A stretch of 42,750 nucleotides of DNA from Brevibacillus porteri. GTDB taxonomy: Bacteria > Bacillota > Bacilli > Brevibacillales > Brevibacillaceae. The stretch covers positions 1-42,750 of the forward strand of contig NZ_PXZO01000043.1 of the NCBI RefSeq assembly GCF_003013475.1, in the 5' to 3' direction. Made by a program: the position numbers and the translations under genes. Under the pieces are notes generated by a model. That model had not been told where the DNA came from and did not search any database. It saw only the letters and a list, made by a program, of their open reading frames with translations. Of this stretch, positions 29,597-37,748 are shown piece after piece (the stretch's first letter is position 1; every line of letters begins with the position of its first letter).

Positions 29597-31664
29597 ATGG
29601 TTGGGTGATGCAGGAGCTGGGGCTCTGTCCATAAGAACACCCGGATCGCGCACAGCCGCAAACGGCTACCTGCTCATGGGGAGCGGCGGTCAAGCGCTTT
29701 ACTCTGAAAAGAGCGGGACAGGCTATCATCCGTATGAATCGCTCTCTACCAGGGAAACAGCCGGTGAACGGGCGCAAGAGCTGGGCGGTGATCAGGCGCA
29801 GGAGGTGGCGCGCTCCTCGATTATTTTTCCGGGTATTTTCCGGCTCTTGGCAGATAATCGGGAGAAACCTTATTCCGCGCAAATCGGGCTCCTTGGGACC
29901 GTGCTTGCTGCAAACAACATTCAGGTCGCTTTATATGGAAACGGTGACTATGAGGATACCCGTCAGAGACATGCCGTTTTGTTTGCGATGGATCAGCAAG
30001 GCAGGGTTCCGACAGGGGACATTTCTACAAAAAGTATGGAGCTCCTTCGTGGCTATCCGTACGGGATCAAGACAAACTACACTTACCTGCTTGAGAAAAT
30101 CCACAGCGAGCGTCAAGCGGGCTTGATCATTGCTCAACTCTCAGATTTATCCCGGTTATACCAGTTGAGTGCGGATATGGACCCAGGTCAGTTTACCCGG
30201 CAGTATCAGCGCGTTTTGCGCGACTTGTCCCTTTTCCTTGACCAGCTCCTTGTGGAACGTAAACCACACCAACGCATTGTATTGGCATCACCAGCTGTCA
30301 AACATGTGGCGACAAAAGAAAAGGCTCTCTTAACTCCAGTGTTCATTTGGGGAGAGAAAGCGAGTGGAGTTTTGACATCAGCTACCACGAGGCAGTCGGG
30401 ATTGGTCAGTGGACTCGATATGGTACCAACCATACTGTCTTGGCTGGACGTACCCGTACCAAAAGGGTTGGCTGGTCATGTCATACGTATCGAAAAAGGG
30501 AATGGTCTCACTGCCTTTCAGAATCAGGTAGGTGAGATTCATCATACGTATGCGACAAGGCCAGCAGTGCTCTATACCTACGTCATGCTGCAGATTGTCA
30601 TTGTTGGGTGTGCGGTCGTTCTTTGGTGGTTTGGGAGGGAGAGAGAAGGGGCAGGACTTTTGCGACTTCGTAGAGGAATACGTCTGGCGCTGCTGGCTTT
30701 ATTATGGTTTCCCGCAATGCTTTTGGCAGAGAGCCTGCTCGACTGGCAGGTTTCTGGCGCGGTTGTCTTGGGGGGGCTCATCATGACTGCCCTGATTGCG
30801 GCCTTTTGGCAGGAAGCCCATGCTCTCCCGCGAATCGTGATGACGGTTAGCGGAGTGACGACAGCCATTCTGCTCGTGGACGGATGGACTGGCGCTCATT
30901 TGATGCGGCAATCGTACCTCGGGTATGATCCAGTAATCGGAGCGAGATTTTACGGGCTAGGAAATGAATACGAAGGGGTCCTGATCGGCAGCACGATCAT
31001 GCTTGTGGCTTCGCTGTACGAGAGAATTCGTGGGGGACAAAAGGAGCTAAGTCGGGAAAATAAATGGTTGCCTGCTGTTTCCACAGCCATATACAGTGTC
31101 GTGCTTTATTACATGGTGGCACCGAACCTGGGAACAGACGCAGGCGGTTTTCTTGCTGGGCTGATCGGATTTACCGTGGCATTGTCACGTCTTGAGGGCT
31201 GGCGAATCGGAAAAAAAGGCCTCCTGCTGTTGGCAGGCGGCCTGGTTATGGGTGTATGCAGTTTGATGGCGATCAGTCTCATGTCAGATCAGCCCTTGAC
31301 CCATGTTGGACGGCTTTCTCAGCAGATTGTACATGGTGAATGGTCCGAGGTAGGGCAGATGATTGAACGCAAACTGGCGATGAATCTCCGCTTGATTCGC
31401 GTTTCCATTTGGAGCAAAGCATTTGTCGTCTCCCTGATTGCTCTAGGCGTTCTCACCTTGAAAAACGACCGCTTTTTGCACCATCTAGCGAAGGACACGC
31501 CTTACTTGGTCAAAGGTTTTGCTGGTGTCATTGTAGGTGCACTGGCTGGGCTGATCCTCAATGACTCAGGCATCGTCACTGCAGCTACCTGTATTACCTT
31601 TCTGGTGGTTCCTGCTCTCTATGCCGCCTTGGAGGAGCCTGCACAGGAGCGCTGTTCTACGTGA
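29427..31664 (+). CDS. Large polytopic membrane protein with extracytoplasmic phosphatase-like domain
   Basis: 745 residues, function unknown. After a GTG start (AGGAGGG upstream) comes one membrane helix (about 5-22), then an extracytoplasmic domain to about residue 390, then ten or so membrane helices to the end. The outer domain has features of the alkaline-phosphatase superfamily: VILLFVEGMSF near its start, a GSRTAANGYLLMGSGG turn, and SGLDMVPTILSWLDVPVP near its end, as in sulfatase/phosphopentomutase-type folds; the usual metal ligands cannot be confirmed by eye. The membrane part carries IGARFYGLGNEYEGVLIGS, NLGTDAGGFLAG and LILNDSGIVTAAT, apparently conserved polar motifs. The beginning of the gene overlaps the DnaA-box cluster. 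Monocistronic; convergent with the ABC-F gene. Confidence 0.85.
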   Translation: MRKKLALICLSFLILFLATNIGKPLIAKEKQQVILLFVEGMSFHDLEQLKKLSTVDKWLGDAGAGALSIRTPGSRTAANGYLLMGSGGQALYSEKSGTGYHPYESLSTRETAGERAQELGGDQAQEVARSSIIFPGIFRLLADNREKPYSAQIGLLGTVLAANNIQVALYGNGDYEDTRQRHAVLFAMDQQGRVPTGDISTKSMELLRGYPYGIKTNYTYLLEKIHSERQAGLIIAQLSDLSRLYQLSADMDPGQFTRQYQRVLRDLSLFLDQLLVERKPHQRIVLASPAVKHVATKEKALLTPVFIWGEKASGVLTSATTRQSGLVSGLDMVPTILSWLDVPVPKGLAGHVIRIEKGNGLTAFQNQVGEIHHTYATRPAVLYTYVMLQIVIVGCAVVLWWFGREREGAGLLRLRRGIRLALLALLWFPAMLLAESLLDWQVSGAVVLGGLIMTALIAAFWQEAHALPRIVMTVSGVTTAILLVDGWTGAHLMRQSYLGYDPVIGARFYGLGNEYEGVLIGSTIMLVASLYERIRGGQKELSRENKWLPAVSTAIYSVVLYYMVAPNLGTDAGGFLAGLIGFTVALSRLEGWRIGKKGLLLLAGGLVMGVCSLMAISLMSDQPLTHVGRLSQQIVHGEWSEVGQMIERKLAMNLRLIRVSIWSKAFVVSLIALGVLTLKNDRFLHHLAKDTPYLVKGFAGVIVGALAGLILNDSGIVTAATCITFLVVPALYAALEEPAQERCST

Positions 31665-31672
31665 AGAGGGGA

Positions 31673-33607
31673 CTACTCTTCTGATAGCGCGCTCCACTCG
31701 TCATACAACTGCTCCAGTTCTTCTTTGGCGGCATGGATTTGCTCGTTGCGTTCTTTTGCCTGCACATGATCACTATAAATTTCCGGGAGACAGAGCTCTT
31801 CTTCCCATTTGAGAATGTCAGCCTCTCGTTTTTGGATCGTGACCTCAATCTCTTCCAAACGGCGCTGACGTTGACGTTCGCGACGTTTCGCTTCCTTATC
31901 TAGCTCATAAGAGGATTTCTCAGGCTGTGCCGCCATGGTACCGCCTTGTTTTTTTGCGGGCTGCGCTGCTTGTTCGGCTGCGAGCTCTTCCAGTTCCTGC
32001 TTTTTCTCCACGAAGTAATCATAGTTACCCAAATAGCTGGTCACGCCATCACCTGTCAGCTCTAGGACGCGGGTGGCAATCTTGTTTAAGAAGTAACGGT
32101 CATGGGAGACGAACAGGATCGTACCCGGATAATCGTAGAGGGCGTTCTCAAGCACTTCCTTGCTGAAAATATCCAAGTGGTTCGTCGGCTCGTCGAAGAT
32201 CAGGAAGTTTGCTTGCTTCAGCATGAGCTTTGCCAGAGAGACGCGTGCGCGCTCCCCTCCAGACAGGTCGCTGATCTTCTTTTGTACATCATCACCGCTA
32301 AACAAGAAGTTGCCGAGCAAGGTGCGGACGTCCTTTTCCAGCATGTTCGGGTACTCATCCCAAATTTCGCCGAGCACTGTATTCCGTTCGTTCAGGTTAC
32401 GATGCTCCTGGTCGTAGTACCCGATTGTTACATTGCTTCCGAAATGAATATCGCCCCGCAGCTTAGGCAACTGTTCTACAATCGTTTTTAACAGTGTCGA
32501 TTTTCCGATACCATTGGGACCGACCAAGGCCACACGTTCTTCACGCTCGATTTCAAACGTAAGGCCCTGAGAAAGGACAGCATCCGGGTAGCCAATTGCG
32601 ACATTGTTTGCTTTCATCACAATAGTGCCGCTCATTTTTGCCACATCAAAGGAGAAGTGGACGGATTTGTTGTTCATAATCGGCTTGTCCAAGCGGTCTA
32701 TCTTTTCCAAGGTCTTGCGTCGGCTCTGCGCTCGTTTAGTTGTTGTAGCCCTTGCAATGTTTCGCGCGATGAAATCCTCTAGCTTGGCGATCTCTTCCTG
32801 CTGCTTTTCGAATCGCTTCAAATCCTGTTCGAGCCGAGCCGCCTTTTCATCGAGGAAGCGGCTGTAGTTACCGACATAGCGGGTAGCGCGTGTCCGTTCG
32901 ATTTCATAGACAACGGTCACGAGCTTGTCCAGGAAGTAACGGTCATGGGAAACTACGAGAATGGCGCCCTGATAGTTTTGCAAATACGTCTCCAGCCAGG
33001 TCAGCGTCTCGATGTCCAGGTAGTTCGTCGGCTCATCGAGCAGGAGAATGGTGGGAGATTGGAGCAGCAGCTTGGCTAGTGCCAGACGAGTCTTTTGTCC
33101 GCCGCTCAATGTGCGGATCGGAGTCGTGTAATCGAAGTCCGCAAAGCGCAGGCCGTGCAAAACCCCACGAATCGCACCTTCGTAGCTGTAACCGCCCTTT
33201 TCCTTAAAGGTTTCCGAGCGGTGAGAGTAATTTTCCAACAGTTGCTGGTAACGCTTCTCATCAGCGAGAATAGTCGGATCGCCCATTTTGGCCTCGAGCT
33301 CACGAAGCTCCAGCTCTTCTTTTTGTAGATGGGAAAATACAGAGAGCAACTCATCCCAAATCGATCGTTCCGATTCAAGGCCACTGTTTTGTGCCAAATA
33401 GCCAAGTGTAACATCCTTTGGAATGCGGATAATTCCTTTGTCGTAGCTTAGCTCGCCGGCGAGGATCTTCATCAGAGTCGATTTTCCTGCACCGTTTACG
33501 CCAACCAGACCAACCCGTTCCCCGGTTTGAATTTGCAGGGAGATGTCTTGTAGAATGGTTTCGATACCATACGTTTTTTCTATATGTTCAGCTTGTAGCA
33601 AAATCAT
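31673..33607 (-). CDS. ydiF: ABC-F family ATPase, YdiF type
   Basis: Soluble protein with two ABC ATPase domains and no membrane part, 644 residues, of the ABC-F group that acts on ribosomes. First domain: GVNGAGKST, LSGGQ, DEPTNYLD. Second domain: GPNGIGKST, LSGGE, DEPTNHLD. The interdomain linker (about 245-300, charged, LEQDLKRFEKQQEEIAKLEDFIARN) fits the family's P-site tRNA interaction motif. A charged C-terminal coiled coil (about 540-644) follows. Start chosen at 33607 (ATG after GAGGTG); a GTG nine bases earlier is part of the ribosome site. The order tsaD-ydiF matches B. subtilis although three genes intervene here. Cellular role or antibiotic protection not known. Confidence 0.94.
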   Translation of the reverse strand: MILLQAEHIEKTYGIETILQDISLQIQTGERVGLVGVNGAGKSTLMKILAGELSYDKGIIRIPKDVTLGYLAQNSGLESERSIWDELLSVFSHLQKEELELRELEAKMGDPTILADEKRYQQLLENYSHRSETFKEKGGYSYEGAIRGVLHGLRFADFDYTTPIRTLSGGQKTRLALAKLLLQSPTILLLDEPTNYLDIETLTWLETYLQNYQGAILVVSHDRYFLDKLVTVVYEIERTRATRYVGNYSRFLDEKAARLEQDLKRFEKQQEEIAKLEDFIARNIARATTTKRAQSRRKTLEKIDRLDKPIMNNKSVHFSFDVAKMSGTIVMKANNVAIGYPDAVLSQGLTFEIEREERVALVGPNGIGKSTLLKTIVEQLPKLRGDIHFGSNVTIGYYDQEHRNLNERNTVLGEIWDEYPNMLEKDVRTLLGNFLFSGDDVQKKISDLSGGERARVSLAKLMLKQANFLIFDEPTNHLDIFSKEVLENALYDYPGTILFVSHDRYFLNKIATRVLELTGDGVTSYLGNYDYFVEKKQELEELAAEQAAQPAKKQGGTMAAQPEKSSYELDKEAKRRERQRQRRLEEIEVTIQKREADILKWEEELCLPEIYSDHVQAKERNEQIHAAKEELEQLYDEWSALSEE

Positions 33608-33713
33608 CGGATTCACCTCTTTATATACTAATGCCAGTGTAGCCTAGAGAGAGCGCATGGGACAAGCCTCGTCGGAATGTCCATGCACGTGACGAAAGAG
33701 GGAAGAGGTTGTC

Positions 33714-34292
33714 ATGGGCCAAAAAACGAATAAAAAACAGCTGCGAAGCCATATTTTGGAGAGACGCAAGTCCATGTCTGCAAAGGAACGGGAGCAGCTT
33801 TCCAGAGAAGTATGCGATCATTTGCTGTCTCATGAAAGGCTGGCTGATGCCAAAGCAATCATGGCTTTCCATCCTTTTGGCGATGAACTGGATATTTTGC
33901 CCTTTCTGTATGAGGCAAAAAAGCGGGGCCAAGACATATGGCTACCTCTCACAAACGTTGCCGAGAGACGTCTCATTCCCTATCGGTATACGGGACCGCA
34001 CATGCTAAAGCAAGGAGTATACGGGATTTGGGAGCCAGACCCTGCTCTGGCAGAGGAAGCGGACGTATCACACTTGGATGCGATCATTGTTCCTGGTGTT
34101 GCTTTTGATAGCAAGGGCGGGCGAATGGGGTATGGCGGTGGTTATTATGACCGCTTTCTGGCAACGCTGAAAAAGCTCCCGTTCTTGGTTGGAGTCGGCT
34201 TCTCTATACAGGTTGTGGAGCATGTACCCCTAGAGTCTCATGATGTTTTGCTAGATGCAGTTGTCACCGAAAAAGGTCTTCTGCATTTTTGA
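33714..34292 (+). CDS. yqgN: 5-formyltetrahydrofolate cyclo-ligase
   Basis: Converts 5-formyl-THF to 5,10-methenyl-THF using ATP, recovering folate stores. 192 residues. Motifs: N-terminal KKQLRSHILERRKSMS, the middle YGIWEPDP, and the ATP/substrate signature VPGVAFDSKGGRMGYGGGYYDRFL followed by LVGVGFSIQVVEHVPLESHDV. A GAGG-type site precedes the start. In B. subtilis the homologue lies elsewhere, so its place here is lineage-specific. It is divergent from ydiF. Confidence 0.95.
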   Translation: MGQKTNKKQLRSHILERRKSMSAKEREQLSREVCDHLLSHERLADAKAIMAFHPFGDELDILPFLYEAKKRGQDIWLPLTNVAERRLIPYRYTGPHMLKQGVYGIWEPDPALAEEADVSHLDAIIVPGVAFDSKGGRMGYGGGYYDRFLATLKKLPFLVGVGFSIQVVEHVPLESHDVLLDAVVTEKGLLHF

Positions 34293-34372
34293 ATGTTTTG
34301 TGTCGGTAGCTTTGTCATGCCTTCTACTGTAGCGAATGGTGCTATCCGCCAAGGAAAAACGACGAGACGTTT

Positions 34373-34400
34373 TTGACAGAAAAGTGTACAATACTATCGA
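34373..34400 (+). promoter_or_regulatory. Candidate sigma-A promoter of the mogA operon
   Basis: TTGACA (34373-34378), 16-bp spacer and TATCGA (34395-34400), 23 bp before the GTG start. The -35 is perfect and the -10 is moderate. Confidence 0.45.
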
Positions 34401-34423
34401 ATGAGAAACCGGAGGAATGTATC

Positions 34424-34939
34424 GTGAGCAAATGGAAGGTAGGCGTTATTTCTGCAAGTGATTCGATTGCCAGAGGAGATCGTGTGGACGATCGTATGCC
34501 AATCGTTCGTCATCTGACAAGGGAATGGCTTCAAGTAGATGTCGCTGTATACCGTGCCGTTAGTGATGATATGGAAGATTTGCAAGAACATATGATTGAG
34601 CTCGTAGACCGCGAAAAATGCGATCTGTTGATTGTTACGGGGGGCACAGGACTTAGCCCGCGAGACGTAACGCCAGAAGTGACCGCGTGGGTTATTGACA
34701 GACCAGTCCCAGGCTTGGCCGAAGAAATGCGCCGTGCTGGTTTGAAGCAATCCCGACGGGCGATGTTGACCCGTGCAGTTGCGGGAACCAGGGGTAATTC
34801 GTTGATTATCAACCTCCCTGGTAATCCGAAAGGCGTAGAAATCTGTTTCAATGCGATTGGCGATATGCTGTCCGACGCTTTGCACATTTTGCAAGGAACG
34901 GGAGAAGCAAACGAAGATTGGGGAGGATTGCATTGGTAG
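34424..34939 (+). CDS. mogA: MogA/MoaB-family molybdopterin adenylyltransferase-like protein
   Basis: 171-residue protein of the MoCF-binding fold that adenylylates molybdopterin before molybdenum insertion. Motifs: VGVISASDSIARGDRVDD, LLIVTGGTGLSPRDVTPEV (the TGGTG and DVTPEA signatures), and a C-terminal IINLPGNPKGVEICFNAI that resembles MogA more than MoaB. GTG 34424 follows GGAGG by eight bases. The next gene starts seven bases before its stop, so both are coupled. Confidence 0.88.
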   Translation: MSKWKVGVISASDSIARGDRVDDRMPIVRHLTREWLQVDVAVYRAVSDDMEDLQEHMIELVDREKCDLLIVTGGTGLSPRDVTPEVTAWVIDRPVPGLAEEMRRAGLKQSRRAMLTRAVAGTRGNSLIINLPGNPKGVEICFNAIGDMLSDALHILQGTGEANEDWGGLHW

Positions 34940-35934
34940 AAAAACCTCAGATGCGGGAAGTGCCAGTGCGTGAAGCGATCGGCATGATGCTTCCTCACGA
35001 TATGACACAAATTTTACCTGGAGAATTCAAAGGACGCTTGTTCAAAAAAGGACATGTTGTCACCGAGGCGGATATTGAGCCGTTGTTGTCCATTGGCAAA
35101 GAGCATATTTACGTGCTGGAGATGCCAGAAGGCTACATCCATGAGGAAGAAGCGGGCATTCGTATTGCAAAGGCTGTTTCCGGACAAGGCTTGACCTTGA
35201 CGCCTCCTTATGAGGGCAAGGTGTCGATGAAGGCCGCGAGAACAGGTTTAGCTAAAATCAATGAGGAAGCTGTCCATGCGTTGAACAAGCTCGAAGGAAT
35301 TGCGTTCTCCACGATTTACGGCGATCAGGTCGTGCATCCGGGACATACATTGGCGGCTACGAGAATCATCCCGTTAATTATGGAAGAGTCTCGAATCATC
35401 GAGCTGGAGCAACTGACCAAACAGTTTGACGAACCGATTGTACAAGTAAAAACGTTTCAGGATAAAAGAGTGGGACTTGTTACAACAGGGGGAGAAGTTT
35501 TCTCTGGCAGAATTGCAGACAAGTTCGGTCCTGTCATTCGAAACAAGGTAGAAGCTCTCGGCTCTACTTTAGTAGACCAGCGCTTTGCGCCAGATGACAA
35601 GGAAGCGATCGAACAGCAGATTCATTCGTTCCTCGATGAAGGGGTCGATCTGATCTTGGTCACGGGGGGCATGTCTGTCGATCCAGATGACCGCACGCCG
35701 GGAGCGATTGCAGGAGTAGGAGCGGAAGTAGTGCGCTACGGTACGCCGATGCTGCCGGGTTCCATGTTGATGGTTGCTTACAAAGGTGAAGTGCCGATTC
35801 TCGGATTGCCGGGAGCGGTCATGCATGAAACGTTTACTTCCTTTGATGTATTTTTGCCGCGTATTCTGGTTGGGGAGCGAATTGTGGCATCTGATATGAC
35901 AAGACTCGGATATGGTGGTTTACGAAAGTGCTAG
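34933..35934 (+). CDS. Molybdopterin-binding domain protein (MoeA-related)
   Basis: 333-residue protein with a MoCF-binding domain in its C-terminal half: VGLVTTGGEVFSGRIADKFGP, then LILVTGGMSVDPDDRTPGAI and GTPMLPGSMLMVAYKGEVPILGLPGAVMHE. The N-terminal half (VPVREAIGMMLPHDMTQILPGEFKGRLFKKGHVV) resembles the MoeA start, but the protein is shorter than MoeA (about 400) and lacks its full domain set. It may insert molybdate or act as a regulator; annotated in relatives simply as molybdopterin-binding. The TTG at 34933 has GGAGG six bases upstream. No other molybdenum-cofactor genes are in the window. Confidence 0.85.
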   Translation: MVEKPQMREVPVREAIGMMLPHDMTQILPGEFKGRLFKKGHVVTEADIEPLLSIGKEHIYVLEMPEGYIHEEEAGIRIAKAVSGQGLTLTPPYEGKVSMKAARTGLAKINEEAVHALNKLEGIAFSTIYGDQVVHPGHTLAATRIIPLIMEESRIIELEQLTKQFDEPIVQVKTFQDKRVGLVTTGGEVFSGRIADKFGPVIRNKVEALGSTLVDQRFAPDDKEAIEQQIHSFLDEGVDLILVTGGMSVDPDDRTPGAIAGVGAEVVRYGTPMLPGSMLMVAYKGEVPILGLPGAVMHETFTSFDVFLPRILVGERIVASDMTRLGYGGLRKC

Positions 35935-35995
35935 CTGGTTAGACTGGCAAATAACGAAAAGCAAACGACTTCACAAGAAAAAGGAGTGAACACGT

Positions 35996-36361
35996 ATGAG
36001 CTCAATTGGGATTCCTGGATTAATCTTAATTTTAGTTTTAGCCTTGGTGCTTTTCGGTCCGAAAAAGCTTCCAGAATTGGGGCGTGCGGTAGGTCATACT
36101 TTGAAAGAATTCAAAAATGCTACGCGTAGTCTGACAAGCGACGATGAAGACGACGATGAGGAAAAAAAGCGCAAGGAGCTAGCCTCCAAAGAAGCGTCTG
36201 CCAAAACAACGCCTGTTGTCGCTGAGAAGGAAGCAGCGGAGCGGGAGCGAATTGAACGCGAAGTTCGTGAAAAAATGGAACGCGAGCGCTTGGAAAAAGA
36301 AATCCGCGAAAAGCTGGAGCTAGAGCGCCTGCAAATGGAAAAAGAGCAGAAGAACGCGTAA
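35996..36361 (+). CDS. tatA: Twin-arginine translocase subunit TatA with long charged tail
   Basis: Pore-forming subunit of the Tat system for folded proteins. The N-terminal helix [37 protein letters not shown] contains the FGP hinge and amphipathic helix. B. subtilis TatAy has 57 residues; this one has 121. The extra part is an acidic patch (DDEDDDEE, about 49-56) and then a highly charged, probably coiled-coil region (about 77-121, rich in [18 protein letters not shown]). AAAAGGAG supports the start. Followed by tatC after 21 bases, as in the tatAy-tatCy locus next to groESL. Confidence 0.94.
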   Translation: MSSIGIPGLILILVLALVLFGPKKLPELGRAVGHTLKEFKNATRSLTSDDEDDDEEKKRKELASKEASAKTTPVVAEKEAAERERIEREVREKMERERLEKEIREKLELERLQMEKEQKNA

Positions 36362-36382
36362 CAGGTAAGGTTGGTGGTTACC

Positions 36383-37159
36383 ATGAAGGATCAGGAAATG
36401 ACAGTGGTAGAACACCTGACGGAACTGCGCAAGCGCATCATATGGGTGCTGGCCGTGTTTATTGTCGCATTGATCGTCGGTTTTTTCCTCGCCGGTCCAC
36501 TCGTGGATTATTTAAAGCAAGAACCGATTGCGGATGGCGTGCCCATTGTCTCGTTGCATCCGTCAGACGCACTTCGTGTTTACATGCAGGTTGCCTTCAT
36601 AGTCGGCGCTGTCATTACACTGCCTGTAGCACTTTATCACGTTTGGCGTTTTGTTTCTCCAGGGATGGAAGTACAGGAAAAGCGCGGGACGCTTTATTTC
36701 ATCCCGGCGGCTTGTTTTCTGTTTATCGTTGGTATCCTGTTTGGCTACTACGTCGTTTTCCCGATGGTCATGCAGTTTATGACCAGTATTACAGCATCGA
36801 TGGGTGCAGACCCGAACTACGGAATCGCGCAATACTTTGGCTTCATGTTTAATATGGTCATTCCGTTCGGGATACTGTTCCAGTTGCCGATTATCGTCAT
36901 GTTCCTGACGAGACTGCGCATCCTCAATCCAATGAGGCTGGCAAAGGCACGACGCTACGCTTACTTTGCACTGGCTGTCGTCGGGATTACCTTGACGCCT
37001 CCTGAGATTGTCAGCGATATTCTTGTGATCATTCCTTTGCTGCTTTTGTACGAGCTGAGTATTTGGCTATCCCGTGTTGTTTATCGCAGGCAATTGAAAG
37101 AACAAGAAGCGTGGGAACAAGAATACGGTAGTCTGGAAACAAACGAACCCATTCAATAA
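36383..37159 (+). CDS. tatC: Twin-arginine translocase subunit TatC
   Basis: Receptor for twin-arginine signal peptides, six membrane helices, 258 residues. Motifs: MTVVEHLTELRKRIIW (the conserved HLxELRxR), FVSPGMEVQEKR, FGYYVVFP and the long LTPPEIVSDILVIIPLLLLYEL at the end. The ATG at 36383 has GGTGG five bases upstream; an in-frame TTG at 36371 follows AAGG and is a possible alternative. The operon ends with a strong terminator. Confidence 0.96.
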   Translation: MKDQEMTVVEHLTELRKRIIWVLAVFIVALIVGFFLAGPLVDYLKQEPIADGVPIVSLHPSDALRVYMQVAFIVGAVITLPVALYHVWRFVSPGMEVQEKRGTLYFIPAACFLFIVGILFGYYVVFPMVMQFMTSITASMGADPNYGIAQYFGFMFNMVIPFGILFQLPIIVMFLTRLRILNPMRLAKARRYAYFALAVVGITLTPPEIVSDILVIIPLLLLYELSIWLSRVVYRRQLKEQEAWEQEYGSLETNEPIQ

Positions 37160-37170
37160 CGAGCATGAGA

Positions 37171-37206
37171 AAAGTCTTCTGTCCCGAGTGGCAGAGGACT
37201 TTTTTG
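37171..37206 (+). terminator. Rho-independent terminator of tatAC
   Basis: AAAGTCTTCTG (37171-37181) pairs with CAGAGGACTTT (37192-37202, one G-T pair), followed by T residues. Confidence 0.9.
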
Positions 37207-37262
37207 TATTTCAGCAGAAATTTGGAAATACTACGGACGTTATGATCCGGGAGGTGCTGAAT

Positions 37263-37682
37263 ATGTGGCTGATCGTATGCTTGGCGTTACTCTTTTCAGG
37301 GAGTACTGCTCATGCCGCCGGGCTGGGAGAGCCTATCGAACTGTTTGATACGGACAAGCAGCGTGTTGTGGCTAGCTTTGAAAATACAGCTGGATTTCAG
37401 GAGGAAGCCCAGCAGATTTTGCAGAGTGTGAGTGGGCGGGTCTTAGAGTTTAATCCATCGTTGAATTCTGCCATGATCGTGAAAATTCCGCTAGTCCCCC
37501 CAAAGTCGATGAAACTAAAATCCGCTAATCTCGATGCGATGATTGCAGAGATGTTTGTCATCATGCCCAAAAAAGGGGAGCGTCGTCCGTGGCTGATTCT
37601 GCACACGAAAGAATATGAGACGGTCGTTGTGGAGTTTACCGAAAAAGTTGACCATCTGAGGGAGCAAGTGAAATTGCCGTAA
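37263..37682 (+). CDS. Small secreted protein of unknown function
   Basis: 139 residues with a clear Sec signal peptide (WLIVCLALLFSGSTAHA, cleavage after about residue 18). The mature part is about 120 residues, alpha/beta in appearance (LFDTDKQRVVASFENTAGFQEEAQQILQSVSGRVLEFNPS), with no cysteine and no recognised motif. The ATG at 37263 follows GGGAGGTG by six bases; the open frame upstream covers the tatC terminator. It shares a bidirectional terminator with the CAP-domain gene. Confidence 0.78.
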   Translation: MWLIVCLALLFSGSTAHAAGLGEPIELFDTDKQRVVASFENTAGFQEEAQQILQSVSGRVLEFNPSLNSAMIVKIPLVPPKSMKLKSANLDAMIAEMFVIMPKKGERRPWLILHTKEYETVVVEFTEKVDHLREQVKLP

Positions 37683-37707
37683 AGTGGCGCTTCTTCTTGC
37701 AAAAATA

Positions 37708-37747
37708 AGCCCGGTCGTCCATAAAAAGCGACGAACTGGGCTTTTCG
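37708..37747. terminator. Bidirectional terminator between convergent genes
   Basis: AAGCCCGGTCGTC (37708-37720) pairs with GACGAACTGGGCTT (37731-37744), with one bulge and one G-T pair; T-rich on the plus side and A-rich on the other. Confidence 0.85.
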
Positions 37748-37748
37748 A

